Assembly: GCA_947167075.1 (NCBI GenBank)
Contig: CAMVGR010000001.1
Span: forward strand, 1-64,000
DNA from: an uncultured Bacteroidales bacterium
Lineage (GTDB): Bacteria > Bacteroidota > Bacteroidia > Bacteroidales > P3
Length of the DNA stretch: 64,000 nt
Direction: 5' to 3'
Position numbers and translations under genes: made by a program. This document shows positions 1 through 9,445 of this stretch, one piece after another. Position 1 is the stretch's first letter. Every line of letters starts with the position of its first letter. The notes below the pieces were generated by a model. That model saw only the letters and a list, made by a program, of their open reading frames with translations. It searched no databases and was not told where the DNA came from.

Positions 1-317
1 TATATCGTCTGTGAGACGGTATCACTATATGGGAATCCATAGAAAGTACCGGCAACTGTGCCATAAATATTTCTATAGATATCCCTGGCATCGACAATAG
101 AATCAATAATCCACTGTGGCCAAGAATAGCTAACGGTATCCCAATGCCCGTATTCTTTAGTACCTTTACATTTAGTTACCATCTTCCCCACTTTGCTGTC
201 CAGTGGCTCGACCCATATCCACGAATCGCCATAGTGTGTCGTATCGGTCTGGGCCTGTAGCTGCAATTGCCCCAAGCCATAGATCACTGCTATCGCTATT
301 AATGCTAACTTTTTCAT
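1..317 (-). CDS. Secreted protein of unknown function, N-terminal part only
   Basis: An open frame starts at an ATG and runs off the left edge; about 105 residues are visible. The N-terminus MKKLALIAIAVIYGLG... followed by QLQLQAQ is a signal peptide with probable cleavage after QAQ. The mature part is rich in Trp and Tyr and I recognise no domain. A Bacteroidota-type promoter lies about 80 bp upstream. A secreted or periplasmic protein, possibly a type IX cargo, is an inference from context only, since the C-terminus lies outside the window. Confidence 0.65.
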   Translation of the reverse strand, partial: MKKLALIAIAVIYGLGQLQLQAQTDTTHYGDSWIWVEPLDSKVGKMVTKCKGTKEYGHWDTVSYSWPQWIIDSIVDARDIYRNIYGTVAGTFYGFPYSDTVSQTI

Positions 318-397
318 AGAGAATAGGATTAGGTTAATACGTCAATAAATATATTTTTTATGTCGAGCAGGTGTACTTTTGACACTACTTCGACGAT

Positions 398-429
398 GCA
401 AAAATACACATATTTTTGAAACTGACAAA
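398..429 (-). promoter_or_regulatory. Bacteroidota-type promoter of the left-edge secreted protein
   Basis: On the minus strand there is a -7 box TATTTTTGC (plus strand 398-406) and a -33 TTTG (plus-strand CAAA 426-429) separated by 19 nt. This is the spacing known for Bacteroidota sigma-ABfr promoters. It reads toward the start codon at 317. Confidence 0.6.
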
Positions 430-539
430 ATATTTTTTCAACCAACGACACTTTTTTCGTTGCCCTACAAGGCAGGATCCGAAGTATATACAGGGTGGAT
501 ACTCCGCCAAAGGTCCGTGTCGGCACACGGCAATCACGG

Positions 540-621
540 TGCATCTACGGTGCATGTACGGTGCATGTACGGATGAAGTACGGTGTAGGTAGGTGGAAGG
601 GGTTGGATTAGAGGTGTTTAT
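540..621 (+). repeat. 11-bp phased tandem-repeat element, type 2, copy 1
   Basis: Four 11-bp units lie at 540-550, 551-561, 562-572 and 573-583: tgcatctacgg, two tgcatgtacgg and atgaagtacgg. A 22-nt spacer follows, then a core beginning gattagaggtgtttat at 606. Spacer and core correspond to the other type 2 copy at 29826-29920, and the plan matches the type 1 elements elsewhere in the window. It lies 223 bp upstream of the start at 317 and points away from it. The rest of 318-742 holds the promoter and AT-rich sequence with no gene I can support. Confidence 0.75.
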
Positions 622-742
622 GTATGCCGTATGGTCTCACTGTGTTGTATGTGAGTGAATTATGAGTAAATAAATGTTGTTTTGTTTTACTCTGGCGACT
701 TGGGCAGCAGAAGGTATTGGGGCTTGGGGGGAGATGTGTTGT

Positions 743-1549
743 CTAGGCGTTTGATGCCTGGTGTCCGGGTAGGAAATTGGACACTGGACCGAAGTCGTAG
801 CCGTCGACCAGTATTCGGCCTTTGGTGGTGCGTCCGAGAAAGCAGCAGTTGAGTCGTGCTTCGGTGAGTTTTAGCAGAAAGAGGTCGTCCTCTTTTTCGG
901 GCAGGGCGACAAGGTAGCGTCCGGGTTCCTCACCGAATAGAAAGGCATCGAGGCGCACTTCGCGAGGGGTGAGTATGTCGTAGCCGCGTGGCACGGTGAG
1001 CGATAGCAGCGAGCAGAAGAGTCCGCCGGCGGCGACAGGGGTGTAGATGTGAAGGGTGGAATGCTGTTGGAGGGCGTTGAGGATGAGTTCGATGTATTGC
1101 CGCTCCTCGTCGTTTTGTCCGGTGGACATGGGCTGTTCGACCATGTGAAGGCATTGCCGAGCATATTCAGAGTCGGCGAATTCGGAGCTGATGTTGCCCA
1201 CCATGTAGAGGAGTTGCCCTGTGTCGAGGGGCGAGGGTGGGAGAGAGAGTGGGGTGTGGGTGCATAGATGGGTGGCTATGGCGAGGCATTCTTTCACCTT
1301 TGGTTCGCGAATGGAGCGATGGTCGGCAGAGCCGGTGTAGAGATAGTCGTTGCGCTGCACGGTGTGGTGTTGCCCACGAAGCCATCCGTAGAGGCTTTGT
1401 TGTCTGCCGTTGCTTTCCCACATGGCGAGCAGGGTCGAGAGCTCGTCGACGGAGGGAATGTGTCCCACGATGTCGAGTACTTGGTCGTAGGCTTCGTGCG
1501 AGATGCCCAGTGCCTCGGCCTGTTCGTAGTCTATCTGCTGGTCGGGCAT
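743..1549 (-). CDS. PurL/AIR-synthase-related protein lacking the ATP-binding domain
   Basis: A 268-residue protein, starting at MPDQQIDYE, 4 bp after the upstream phosphatase gene; a start 30 nt further upstream would overlap that gene. The N-terminal part (GIS...YDQV...PSVDELSTLLAMW) resembles the linker of phosphoribosylformylglycinamidine synthase. The second half (LLYMVGNIS...SEYA, AAGGLFCSLLSL, DAFLFGEEPGRYLVAL, FLGRTTKGRILV) resembles its AIRS C-terminal domain. The ATP-binding half and the glutaminase are absent, so it is unlikely to make FGAM alone. It could be a binding or regulatory paralogue. Family assignment is by motif reading only. Confidence 0.5.
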   Translation of the reverse strand: MPDQQIDYEQAEALGISHEAYDQVLDIVGHIPSVDELSTLLAMWESNGRQQSLYGWLRGQHHTVQRNDYLYTGSADHRSIREPKVKECLAIATHLCTHTPLSLPPSPLDTGQLLYMVGNISSEFADSEYARQCLHMVEQPMSTGQNDEERQYIELILNALQQHSTLHIYTPVAAGGLFCSLLSLTVPRGYDILTPREVRLDAFLFGEEPGRYLVALPEKEDDLFLLKLTEARLNCCFLGRTTKGRILVDGYDFGPVSNFLPGHQASNA

Positions 1550-1553
1550 GGGG

Positions 1554-2054
1554 TTAGTCGGCAGTGTCGTGGGCGGCACTGGAGGCGAGATCGGCTTTGG
1601 CCTGTGGCAGCAGGCTATCGAAGACTGCTTTCACCCCGGCATAGATGTCCTTCCATGCAGCTCTGAAATCGCGTGTGTACCATGGGTCGGCGATATCGTG
1701 CGGACGGTCGGTGTGGTCGAGCAGGAGGCTGATTTTGTTATCAGGGTCGCTGTCGATTATCTGCATCAGACTGTTGATGTTGGATTGCTCCATGCACAGA
1801 ATCATGTCGTACTTTTGGTAGTCGTCGGGTGTGAACTGCCTGGATGTCTTGCCCATGCAGCCGATGCCGTGCTCGGCCAGTTCGAGCCGTGCCATGGGGT
1901 AGACAGGGTTGCCGGCCTCTTCGTTGCTGGTGGCAGCCGAGGCGATGTCGAACCATTCGGTCACGCCTTCGGTGCGGGCCATTTTCTTCATTATGAATTC
2001 GGCCATAGGGCTACGGCAGATGTTGCCATGGCATACAAAAAGGATGTGTTTCAT
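1554..2054 (-). CDS. Low-molecular-weight protein-tyrosine phosphatase
   Basis: A 166-residue protein starting MKHILFVCHGNICRSP, which carries the C-x5-R phosphatase loop at residues 9-15; the general-acid motif DPWY lies in the C-terminal third. Family members dephosphorylate tyrosine on cytoplasmic kinases or other proteins, often in connection with capsule export. The annotated start is the ATG directly before the conserved N-terminal strand; a longer open frame upstream is not conserved. It follows rplS, separated by a hairpin terminator, and is followed closely by the PurL-like gene. Confidence 0.9.
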   Translation of the reverse strand: MKHILFVCHGNICRSPMAEFIMKKMARTEGVTEWFDIASAATSNEEAGNPVYPMARLELAEHGIGCMGKTSRQFTPDDYQKYDMILCMEQSNINSLMQIIDSDPDNKISLLLDHTDRPHDIADPWYTRDFRAAWKDIYAGVKAVFDSLLPQAKADLASSAAHDTAD

Positions 2055-2075
2055 TTTGTTGGTGTTTTGTAAATA

Positions 2076-2102
2076 AAAAGGGTGCCGTTCAGACACCCTT
2101 TT
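2076..2102. terminator. Bidirectional hairpin between rplS and the phosphatase gene
   Basis: AAAAGGGTG pairs with CACCCTTTT around a 9-nt loop, with A and T runs on the two sides, so it can end transcription on either strand. It probably trims the ribosomal operon transcript after rplS. Confidence 0.7.
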
Positions 2103-2136
2103 ATCGATTCCAAACCGTATCGCCAAAGGGGGTCGA

Positions 2137-2490
2137 CTAGTGTCTCTTCTCTTTGATACGTGCTTTCTTTCCGGTGAGGTTGCGCAGGTAGAAGATGCGA
2201 GCACGACGGACGGCGCCGTGTTTGTTCACATCGATCTGCTCGATAAACGGACTGGCAAAGGGGAATATACGTTCCACTCCCACTCCGTTGGCAATCTTGC
2301 GGACAGTAAAGGTTTCAGTGGCTCCGCTTCCACTACGTTGCAGGACAACGCCCTGGAAGTTCTGGATACGTTCTTTGTTACCTTCCTTGATTTTGTAATG
2401 GACGGTGATGGTGTCGCCAGCTTTGAATTCGGGGAAATCCTTGCGCTCGACAAGGTTTTCGACATACTGCATTATTTCGTTCTTACCCAT
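2137..2490 (-). CDS. rplS: 50S ribosomal protein L19
   Basis: A 117-residue protein matching L19 throughout: [45 protein letters not shown] and the C-terminal RRARIFYLR...GKKARI. L19 sits at the 30S-50S interface. It lies 30 bp downstream of rplT at the end of the thrS-infC-rpmI-rplT group. Confidence 0.97.
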   Translation of the reverse strand: MGKNEIMQYVENLVERKDFPEFKAGDTITVHYKIKEGNKERIQNFQGVVLQRSGSGATETFTVRKIANGVGVERIFPFASPFIEQIDVNKHGAVRRARIFYLRNLTGKKARIKEKRH

Positions 2491-2520
2491 GACTGTAGTT
2501 TCTTTTAGTGGTTAAACTCT

Positions 2521-2868
2521 TTATTTCTTTACCATCTTGACGACAGCGGTGAAAGCCTCGGGATGATTCATAGCGAGGTCGGCCAGCACTTTGCGGTTCA
2601 GCTCGATGCTGTTCTTGTGAAGTTCACCCATGAAGACGGAGTACGAGATGCCGTTCATGCGGCAACCGGCGTTGATACGGTTGATCCACAGCGAGCGGAA
2701 TTCGCGCTTCTTGTTCTTACGGTCGCGGTAGGCGTAGGTCTGTCCTTTTTCCCATTTATTCTTGGCGACGGTCCAAACGTTTTTACCTCTGCCCCAATAA
2801 CCTTTGGTGCGATTGAGGATTTTTTTTCTGCGTGCCCTCGAGGCAACTGCATTTACTGATCTTGGCAT
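2521..2868 (-). CDS. rplT: 50S ribosomal protein L20
   Basis: A 115-residue protein with the typical basic N-terminus ([18 protein letters not shown]), the [14 protein letters not shown] segment and the C-terminal globular part ending [16 protein letters not shown]20 binds 23S rRNA early in assembly and in many bacteria represses its own operon. The 125-nt gap to rpmI is unusually long for this operon and contains small inverted repeats, so it could hold a feedback site. Confidence 0.97.
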   Translation of the reverse strand: MPRSVNAVASRARRKKILNRTKGYWGRGKNVWTVAKNKWEKGQTYAYRDRKNKKREFRSLWINRINAGCRMNGISYSVFMGELHKNSIELNRKVLADLAMNHPEAFTAVVKMVKK

Positions 2869-2993
2869 AATTCAATTGTTTTTTTATCTGGGCGGTAGCA
2901 CGGTGCTTGTGTGCTTTTGTTTGTTTTACCGTCTACACTTGTCGGCTCCAGACAATGGTTAATAACTCCGTTATTGTTCGGCTTTTAGCCAGC

Positions 2994-3188
2994 TTAAGCA
3001 AGAAGCATTCTTTTTACACGGGCCTCGTCGTCGCGGCTTACAAGAGCGGTGTGGTCGAGGTTGCGTTTCTGAGTCGTCTCCTTTTTGGTCAGGATGTGAC
3101 TGTGGTAAGCATGCTTACGCTTGATTTTTCCGGTGCCGGTAAACGTGAAACGCTTTTTGGCAGCGGCTTTGGTTTTCATTCTTGGCAT
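2994..3188 (-). CDS. rpmI: 50S ribosomal protein L35
   Basis: A 64-residue basic protein starting [20 protein letters not shown], with the family's K(R)[12 protein letters not shown] segment. It is in the conserved infC-rpmI-rplT order. Length and motifs are normal for L35. Confidence 0.96.
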   Translation of the reverse strand: MPRMKTKAAAKKRFTFTGTGKIKRKHAYHSHILTKKETTQKRNLDHTALVSRDDEARVKRMLLA

Positions 3189-3233
3189 TACTTTACTGTT
3201 TTAAGTTAGACTATATGTTGATACGGTTTGGAA

Positions 3234-3803
3234 TCATTGTTTTTTGGGTGCAATCACCATGAGCATTCGCTTCCCTTCCAGGCGTGGCAGCTGTTCGGGT
3301 TTGCCGTATTCCAACAGTGCTTCTGCGAATTTCAGAAGTTGGGCTTCGCCTTGCTCTTTGTATACGATGCTTCGTCCACGGAAGAAGACATCGACCTTCA
3401 CTTTGTTGCCTTCCTTCAAGAATCGGATGGCGTGGTTTAGCTTGAATTCGAAGTCGTGATCGTCGGTTTGGGGAGACAGGCGGATCTCTTTGATGACAAT
3501 TTTCTGCGAGTTGGCCTTTCTCTCTTTCTCACGTTTCTTTTGTTCGTAAAGGAACTTCTGGTATTCGATTATTTTGCACACAGGCGGATTGGCTGTGGGC
3601 GAAATCATGACCAGGTCCTGTCCCTGATCGTAGGCTCGGCGAAGGGCTTCTTTGGTGTTGAGGATGACAGGCTCAATTCCCTCGCCTACGACACGTACCA
3701 TGGGTGCGTCGATGCGTTCGTTGATCAGATGATCGGGATCCTTTTTGGCGGGGCCACGGCCTTTGGGTTGGTTGCCGTTGCCGGAGTTGAATGGTGTTGC
3801 TAT
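3234..3803 (-). CDS. infC: Translation initiation factor IF-3, probable AUA start
   Basis: IF-3 prevents premature subunit joining and rejects non-canonical start codons. The sequence contains both domains: VRVVGEGIEPVILNTKEAL and the C-domain (IKEIRLSPQTDDHD, FFRGRSIVYKEQG, PRLEGKRMLMVIAP). The first in-frame ATG (3701) lies inside the conserved N-domain, after INERIDAP, so it would remove needed residues. Upstream the frame is open to a TAG at 3816-3818 with no ATG, GTG or TTG. An ATA at 3801-3803, preceded by AGGAG nine bases upstream, is the best start and gives 189 residues. A rare start codon is known for infC elsewhere (AUU in E. coli) and allows autoregulation. ATC codons further in are weaker alternatives. 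Confidence 0.85.
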   Translation of the reverse strand: MATPFNSGNGNQPKGRGPAKKDPDHLINERIDAPMVRVVGEGIEPVILNTKEALRRAYDQGQDLVMISPTANPPVCKIIEYQKFLYEQKKREKERKANSQKIVIKEIRLSPQTDDHDFEFKLNHAIRFLKEGNKVKVDVFFRGRSIVYKEQGEAQLLKFAEALLEYGKPEQLPRLEGKRMLMVIAPKKQ

Positions 3804-3829
3804 AACTTGGGTCTCCTATTTTTGGTTTA

Positions 3830-5764
3830 TTATTTCATCACTTCTGCTATTTCCTCCTCGATTATCTTGGCGAATGCCTCGGGTGTCATCGTTCCGAGGT
3901 CGCCAGCTCCTTGACGGCGAACACTGATGGTGCCGTCTGCTATCTCTTTCTCTCCTAGGATGAGCATAAAAGGCACTTTGGCAAGTTCGGCATCACGTAT
4001 CTTGCGACCGATTTTCTCGCTGCGTTCATCGATGGTTCCACGTAGGTTCAGGCTTTCGAGGGTCTGTTTCATGGTTCGTGCCTGTTCGATGTACTTCTCG
4101 CTGACAGGCAGGATGATGAATTGGTCGGGTGTGAGCCACAGTGGGAATTTGCCACCGGTGTGTTCGATCAGCACTGCACAGAAGCGTTCCATCGAACCGA
4201 AGGGGGCACGGTGAATCATTACTGGACGGTGCTTTTGTCCGTCGCTGCCGATGTACTCCAGTCCAAAGCGTTCGGGCAGGTTGTAGTCGACTTGTATGGT
4301 ACCCAGTTGCCAGCGGCGTCCGATGGCATCCTTGACCATGAAGTCGAGTTTGGGACCGTAGAAGGCGGCTTCGCCGAGTTCTACTTTGGCCTTCAGCCCT
4401 TTCTCCTGGCATGCTTCGACGATGGCCTGTTCTGCCTTGGCCCAGTTTTCGTCCGTGCCTACATACTTGGTGGTGTTTGCAGGGTCGCGGAGTGATATTT
4501 GTGCTTCAAAGGTTTCAAAACTGAGGGCTTTGAAGATGATTTCAATAATCTCCATCACCTTGATGAACTCTTCCTTCACTTGGTCGGGGCGGCAGAAGAT
4601 ATGTGCGTCGTCTTGTGTGAATGAGCGCACACGTGTAAGGCCGTGCAGTTCACCGCTTTGCTCGTAACGATATACGGTGCCAAATTCAGCGATACGGAGA
4701 GGTAGCTCTTTGTAGCTGACAGGTTCATTCTTGTATATCATGCAGTGGTGGGGGCAGTTCATGGGTTTGAGCAGGTATTCCTCGCCCTCTTCAGGGGTGG
4801 TGATGGGGCGGAACGAGTCCTCGCCGTAGTGGTCCCAGTGGCCGCTGGTGACGTAGAGCTGTTTGCCGCCGATATGTGGCGTAATGACCTGTTTGTAGCC
4901 GTAGCGTTTCTGAATCTTGCTCAAGAAGTCCTGCAGGCGCAGACGCAGGTCTGTACCTTTGGGTAGCCAGATGGGAAGACCTTTGCCAACCATGTCGTTG
5001 AACATGAATAGGCCCATTTCCTTGCCGATTTTGCGGTGGTCGCGCTTCTTGGCTTCCTCCATCAGGGTGAGGTATTCGTCTAGTTCTTTCTTCTTGGGGA
5101 AGCTGATGGCATAGACGCGAGTTAGCTGCTTGCGGTGTTCGTCGCCACGCCAATAGGCTCCAGCGAGACTGATAATCTTAACAGCCTTGATGGGGCTGAA
5201 GTCGACAAGGTGCGGACCACGGCAGAGGTCGGTGAATGCTCCACTGTCGTAGAAACTGATCTCGCCGTCGTTGAGTTCGCTGATGCGCTCCAGTTTGTAT
5301 TCGTCACCTTTCTTGGTGAAGAAGTCGATGGCTTCGGCTTTACTCACCTCGCGGCGCGTGATGGGGGTCTTGGCCTGCACCAGCTCCATCATCTTCTTCT
5401 CGATTTTCGGGAAATCTTCACTCGACACTTGGTAGTCCATGAAGTCGATGTCGTAGTAGAATCCGTTCTCGATGGCGGGGCCGAAACCGAATTTCACACC
5501 AGGGTAGAGTAGCTCGATGGCCGAGGCCAGCAAGTGTGCAGAGGTGTGCCAGAAGGTGTCTTTTCCTTCTTCGTCATTCCATGTAAGGAGTTGAACTGTG
5601 GCATCTTCGTTGATGGGACGATAAAGTTCCATCACTTTATTGTTCACTTTGGCGGCAAGCACGTTGCGTGCAAGCCCCTCAGAAATGCTTTTTGCTATAT
5701 CAAGGGGAGTGATACCACTCTCATATTGGTGTATAGAACCGTCTGGTAATGTTATGTTTATCAT
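3830..5764 (-). CDS. thrS: Threonyl-tRNA synthetase
   Basis: A 644-residue class II synthetase of normal length. From the N-terminus: TGS domain (INITLPDGS), editing domain with [14 protein letters not shown], catalytic core with MNCPHHC (zinc cysteine), motif 2 ([22 protein letters not shown]) and the motif 3 region ([15 protein letters not shown]), then the anticodon-binding domain. The start is the ATG at 5764; the codon directly upstream is GTG. It heads the operon and has its own promoter at 5801-5832. Confidence 0.97.
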   Translation of the reverse strand: MINITLPDGSIHQYESGITPLDIAKSISEGLARNVLAAKVNNKVMELYRPINEDATVQLLTWNDEEGKDTFWHTSAHLLASAIELLYPGVKFGFGPAIENGFYYDIDFMDYQVSSEDFPKIEKKMMELVQAKTPITRREVSKAEAIDFFTKKGDEYKLERISELNDGEISFYDSGAFTDLCRGPHLVDFSPIKAVKIISLAGAYWRGDEHRKQLTRVYAISFPKKKELDEYLTLMEEAKKRDHRKIGKEMGLFMFNDMVGKGLPIWLPKGTDLRLRLQDFLSKIQKRYGYKQVITPHIGGKQLYVTSGHWDHYGEDSFRPITTPEEGEEYLLKPMNCPHHCMIYKNEPVSYKELPLRIAEFGTVYRYEQSGELHGLTRVRSFTQDDAHIFCRPDQVKEEFIKVMEIIEIIFKALSFETFEAQISLRDPANTTKYVGTDENWAKAEQAIVEACQEKGLKAKVELGEAAFYGPKLDFMVKDAIGRRWQLGTIQVDYNLPERFGLEYIGSDGQKHRPVMIHRAPFGSMERFCAVLIEHTGGKFPLWLTPDQFIILPVSEKYIEQARTMKQTLESLNLRGTIDERSEKIGRKIRDAELAKVPFMLILGEKEIADGTISVRRQGAGDLGTMTPEAFAKIIEEEIAEVMK

Positions 5765-5800
5765 CACTATAGTGTGCTATTATTCAGTCTAAATTGAAGT

Positions 5801-5832
5801 GCAAAAATACACATTTTTTATATACTGACAAA
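5801..5832 (-). promoter_or_regulatory. Promoter of the thrS-infC-ribosomal protein operon
   Basis: The minus strand has -7 TATTTTTGC (plus 5801-5809) and -33 TTTG (plus-strand CAAA 5829-5832), 19 nt apart. It lies about 40 bp from the thrS start. Confidence 0.65.
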
Positions 5833-6033
5833 AATTATTTTACTTTCGCCTTTTGTCATTAGGCGATGTTCAATAACAATCCCAGGGCAGAGGCGAATAG
5901 CGAGTTGTAAAAAGTGGTCAATGGCAGCTTTAGATCAATAGCTAATACTGCTAGTTCGACTGCCGGAACTGTGGTAATCGTTCTTGTATATGACTGATAA
6001 TCGGTATTCTGCGCGATTCACCAATATTGGTTA

Positions 6034-6065
6034 TTGTGGGGGTGGGGAAATGGTTGTACTTTTGC
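6034..6065 (+). promoter_or_regulatory. Orphan plus-strand promoter facing the 3' end of menG
   Basis: TTG at 6034-6036 and TACTTTTGC at 6057-6065 are 20 nt apart, a good Bacteroidota match. No plus-strand gene follows. A weak hairpin (AAAATGGA with TCCATTTT, then TTTATTGTTTT) at about 6073-6120 would end a transcript of about 50 nt, and any read-through is antisense to menG. The rest of 5768-6126 (359 bp) holds only the thrS promoter and unassigned sequence. Confidence 0.35.
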
Positions 6066-6126
6066 ACTCGGAAAATGGAATAATACATGTCGCAAAAAGA
6101 ACTGTCCATTTTTTATTGTTTTAGGA

Positions 6127-6810
6127 TTAATGACATAGAGGTCGCTCAGGTACAGCGGCCTCTTTGTTTATCGTATACATCCGACACACACCGAGTGTGA
6201 GCTGTTGATGACGGCAATTATGAGTTCTGAATGGTGAGCGTTGAATGATGTCGAGGAAGTCTTTCCCCTTTGGAAAGCGCTCGATGCTCAGAGGCAGATA
6301 GGTATATGCCTCACGGTTGCCAGCGATGAGGTTGCCAAGCCAGGGGATGATTCTCCTTGTATAGAGATTGTACAAGGGTCGAACGATAGCGCTGTCGGGT
6401 GTGGCCAGTTCCAGTATCACCATGCGTCCACCAGGCTTCAGCACCCGCAGCATCTCATTTAGTCCCCTCTCGAGGTGCACAAAGTTGCGAACCCCGAAGG
6501 CACAAGTGACGGCATCGAAGCTCTCGTCCCCGAAGGGCAGGCGCTCGACATCGGCAAGCATATATTCTGCCTGATGGGTTTTCTGCTTGGCAATGGCCAG
6601 CATTTCTTCGCTGAGGTCAACGCCAGTCACAGTGCAGCCCTGCCGCAGCAGTTCCACCACCATGTCGCCCGTGCCGCAAGCCACATCGAGGACTTCTCCA
6701 CCAGCCATCTCCCTCACCGCATGGCGACGCCAAAGACGGTCTAGGCCGAAGGTCATCAGCCTGTTCATGCGGTCGTAGTGGGCTGCTATGGTATCGAAAT
6801 CGTAGGCCAT
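6127..6810 (-). CDS. menG: Demethylmenaquinone methyltransferase (UbiE/MenG family)
   Basis: A 227-residue class I SAM methyltransferase, the last step of menaquinone synthesis. It shows the SAM-binding EVLDVACGTGDMVVELLRQG, VTGVDLSEEMLAIA, the family hallmark FDAVTCAFGVRNF, VLKPGGRMVILELATP and AYTYLPLSIERFPKGKDF near the C-terminus. The last residues fall in a hairpin (AGAGGTCGCT with AGCGGCCTCT) that may also act as terminator. It starts 6 bp after menA. No ubiquinone genes are seen, so MenG is the likelier role. Confidence 0.92.
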   Translation of the reverse strand: MAYDFDTIAAHYDRMNRLMTFGLDRLWRRHAVREMAGGEVLDVACGTGDMVVELLRQGCTVTGVDLSEEMLAIAKQKTHQAEYMLADVERLPFGDESFDAVTCAFGVRNFVHLERGLNEMLRVLKPGGRMVILELATPDSAIVRPLYNLYTRRIIPWLGNLIAGNREAYTYLPLSIERFPKGKDFLDIIQRSPFRTHNCRHQQLTLGVCRMYTINKEAAVPERPLCH

Positions 6811-6816
6811 AGGAGG

Positions 6817-7686
6817 CTATCGTAAGGGATTGTATGCGGCATAGAAGCTGTAGAGAACAGCCAATGCAAACGTAGTCAAAACCAACAGAGGTAAAGCGGC
6901 ATCGAGCTTCCGGCCTCGGCCACGCCACACAATCAGCAAGTGCCACACAAAAAATGGCACCGTGATGAGCATCGGGTACGGACGCAAGGGGGCCAAATAG
7001 AAGCATCCCACGCCGACAACCACCAGCACGGTCTGGTACACCTTCGCACGGCGTTCACCTATACGAAGCGGTATAGTCATGCGTATTCCCTTGTCGCTCT
7101 CCATGTCGCGTATATTGTTCACGTTGAGCACCGCCACGCTGAGCAGTCCCATACCTACGGCGGGCGCTACAAGCCAAAGTTCCGAACTGATGGTATGAGC
7201 CATCACAAAGAAGGCACCCAGTACGCTCACCAGGCCGAAGAAGATGAAGACGAAGAGGTCGCCGAGGCCACGGTAGCCGTAAGGCCTCTTGCCGAGAGTG
7301 TAGTGGGTGGCAGCCCAGATGGCGGCGGCACCCAGCAGGAGTACCCACCAGGGGCTGCCGGTGGCTATCACCATTGCCAGCCCCACCACGCAGCACACCA
7401 CCACCATGGCATTGATGGCGCGCCACATCTGCTTGACAGTGAGACCGCCGTCGGTCATGCTATAGTTGGGGCCTTCCCTACCCTCGCCGTCCACACCGCT
7501 CAGGTGGTCGCCCATCTCGTTGCTGAGGTTGCTGAGCACCTGCAGAGCACAGGCAGTTAGCAATACAATAGCAAAAGCCCACCAGTTGTTGCCATGCTCG
7601 CCCTGGGCCAAAAGGCCTCCGCACACCACTCCTGCCAGCGACAGGGGCAATGTGCGGAGGCGCATAGACTTTATCAGTGCCTTCAT
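6817..7686 (-). CDS. menA: 1,4-dihydroxy-2-naphthoate polyprenyltransferase
   Basis: A 289-residue integral membrane prenyltransferase of the UbiA superfamily. It attaches the isoprenoid chain to DHNA to give demethylmenaquinone, the substrate of the following menG. The first Asp-rich motif is visible as NLSNEMGDHLSGVD with the downstream GREGPNYSMTDGGL, the second as NNIRDMESDKGIRMTIPLRIG; many hydrophobic helices are present. It starts 1 bp after the aspS stop, which implies co-transcription. Confidence 0.95.
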   Translation of the reverse strand: MKALIKSMRLRTLPLSLAGVVCGGLLAQGEHGNNWWAFAIVLLTACALQVLSNLSNEMGDHLSGVDGEGREGPNYSMTDGGLTVKQMWRAINAMVVVCCVVGLAMVIATGSPWWVLLLGAAAIWAATHYTLGKRPYGYRGLGDLFVFIFFGLVSVLGAFFVMAHTISSELWLVAPAVGMGLLSVAVLNVNNIRDMESDKGIRMTIPLRIGERRAKVYQTVLVVVGVGCFYLAPLRPYPMLITVPFFVWHLLIVWRGRGRKLDAALPLLVLTTFALAVLYSFYAAYNPLR

Positions 7687-7687
7687 A

Positions 7688-9445
7688 TCAGCCCTTGAGG
7701 TCGACCTTTATCTGCAGCTCATCTAGCTGCTCCTGGCTGATGGGCGAGGGCGACTGACTCATCACATCGCGGCCCGAATTGTTCTTCGGGAAGGCGATGA
7801 AGTCGCGGATAGAGTCGGCACCGGCGAAGATGGAGCACAGACGGTCGAAACCGAAGGCCAGGCCAGCGTGAGGCGGTGCACCGTAGGTAAAGGCATCCAT
7901 TAGGAAGCCGAACTGTGCGGCGGCACTCTCGTCGGTGAAGCCGAGGGTGTGGAACATCTTGTTCTGCAGCGTGCGGTCGTGGATACGGATGCTGCCGCCA
8001 CCCACCTCGGTGCCGTTCATCACGATGTCGTAGGCGTTGGCACGGATGTCGCCCCACTTCGAGGGGTCGTCCAGCAGGGGTTCGTCCTCGGGCTTGGGAG
8101 CGGTAAATGGGTGGTGCATGGCGTAGTAGCGCTGCGTCTCGTCGTCCCACTCCAGCAGCGGGAAGTCGATGACCCATAGGGGTGCGAACTTCTGTGGGTC
8201 GCGCAGGCCGAGTTGCTGGCCCATCTCTAGGCGCAGGGCACACAGCTGGGTGCGTGTCTTCATGGCGGGACCACAGAGCAGCAGCATCAGGTCGCCGGGC
8301 TTGGAACCCATGCGGTCGGCAATGTCCTTCAGTGCTGCGGCATCGTAGAACTTGTCCACAGAGCTCTTGAACGAGCCATCGGCGTTGTATTTGATATATA
8401 CCATTCCGCCGGCACCCACCTGCGGACGCTTGACGAAGTCGGTCAGTGCGTCGAGCTGCTTGCGGGTGTATTCGGCACACCCTTCGGCCACGATGCCCAC
8501 CACAAGCTCGCTATTGTCGAAGAGGCCGAAGCCATGACCCTTGACCACGTCGGTCACTTCCTTAAATTCCATGCCAAAGCGGATGTCGGGCTTGTCGCTT
8601 CCGTAGAGGCGCATGGCATCGTGCCACGTCATGCGGGGGAACTGGTCGAACTCCAGACCCTTCATCTCCTTGAAGAGGTGTTTGGCCAGGCCCTCGAACA
8701 TATTGAGCACATCCTCCTGATGCACGAAGCTCATCTCGCAGTCGATCTGTGTGAACTCCGGCTGGCGGTCGGCACGCAGATCCTCGTCGCGGAAGCAGCG
8801 CACTATCTGGAAGTAGCGATCCATGCCGGCCACCATTAGCAGTTGCTTGTACTGCTGGGGCGATTGCGGCAGGGCGTAGAACTCGCCTGGATTCATGCGG
8901 CTGGGCACCACAAAGTCGCGGGCACCCTCGGGGGTGCTCTTAATGAGCATGGGAGTCTCTATCTCGAGGAAGTCACGGTCGCTAAGATAGTTGCGCACCA
9001 GCATAGCCATCTTGTGGCGCATCTCTAGGTTGCGGCGCACGGGGTTGCGACGGATGTCGAGGTAGCGATACTTCATGCGCAGGTCGTCGCCGCCGTCGCT
9101 TTGGTCCTCGATGGTGAACGGGGGAGTCTTGGCCTCGTTTAGCACCACAAGCTCGGCCACCTCTATTTCTATCTCTCCGGTGGGTATCTTGGTGTTCTTC
9201 GAGCTGCGCTCGATCACCTTGCCGGTCACCTGTATCACATATTCGCGCCCAAGCTTGCGAGCCTGCTCGCAAAGCGGTGCGTTGGTCTCCATGTTGAAAG
9301 CCAGCTGCGTGATGCCGTAGCGGTCGCGCAGGTCGATAAATGTCATGCCGCCCAGGTCGCGCGAGCGCTGCACCCATCCGGCGAGGGTCACCGTCTGACC
9401 CACATTGGCAAGCCGTAGCTCGCCGCAAGTATTAGTCCTATACAT
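7688..9445 (-). CDS. aspS: Aspartyl-tRNA synthetase
   Basis: A 585-residue bacterial-type AspRS. It has the N-terminal OB-fold ([19 protein letters not shown]), motif 2 ([20 protein letters not shown]), the bacterial GAD insertion and motif 3 ([11 protein letters not shown]). The start chosen is the ATG at 9445 before YRTNTCGEL; the open frame runs over 500 nt further upstream without conserved sequence and into the divergent pepP gene. It is translationally close to menA. Confidence 0.96.
   Translation of the reverse strand: MYRTNTCGELRLANVGQTVTLAGWVQRSRDLGGMTFIDLRDRYGITQLAFNMETNAPLCEQARKLGREYVIQVTGKVIERSSKNTKIPTGEIEIEVAELVVLNEAKTPPFTIEDQSDGGDDLRMKYRYLDIRRNPVRRNLEMRHKMAMLVRNYLSDRDFLEIETPMLIKSTPEGARDFVVPSRMNPGEFYALPQSPQQYKQLLMVAGMDRYFQIVRCFRDEDLRADRQPEFTQIDCEMSFVHQEDVLNMFEGLAKHLFKEMKGLEFDQFPRMTWHDAMRLYGSDKPDIRFGMEFKEVTDVVKGHGFGLFDNSELVVGIVAEGCAEYTRKQLDALTDFVKRPQVGAGGMVYIKYNADGSFKSSVDKFYDAAALKDIADRMGSKPGDLMLLLCGPAMKTRTQLCALRLEMGQQLGLRDPQKFAPLWVIDFPLLEWDDETQRYYAMHHPFTAPKPEDEPLLDDPSKWGDIRANAYDIVMNGTEVGGGSIRIHDRTLQNKMFHTLGFTDESAAAQFGFLMDAFTYGAPPHAGLAFGFDRLCSIFAGADSIRDFIAFPKNNSGRDVMSQSPSPISQEQLDELQIKVDLKG

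Noticed and set aside
5870-6010. Searched for a tRNA or 6S-like RNA in the thrS-menG gap
   Set aside because: A GTTCGA string occurs but no cloverleaf or 6S-type hairpin could be drawn.
6087-6200. Possible 37-codon plus-strand gene after the orphan promoter
   Set aside because: It has no recognisable sequence, extends over the antisense end of menG and lacks any conservation I could judge.
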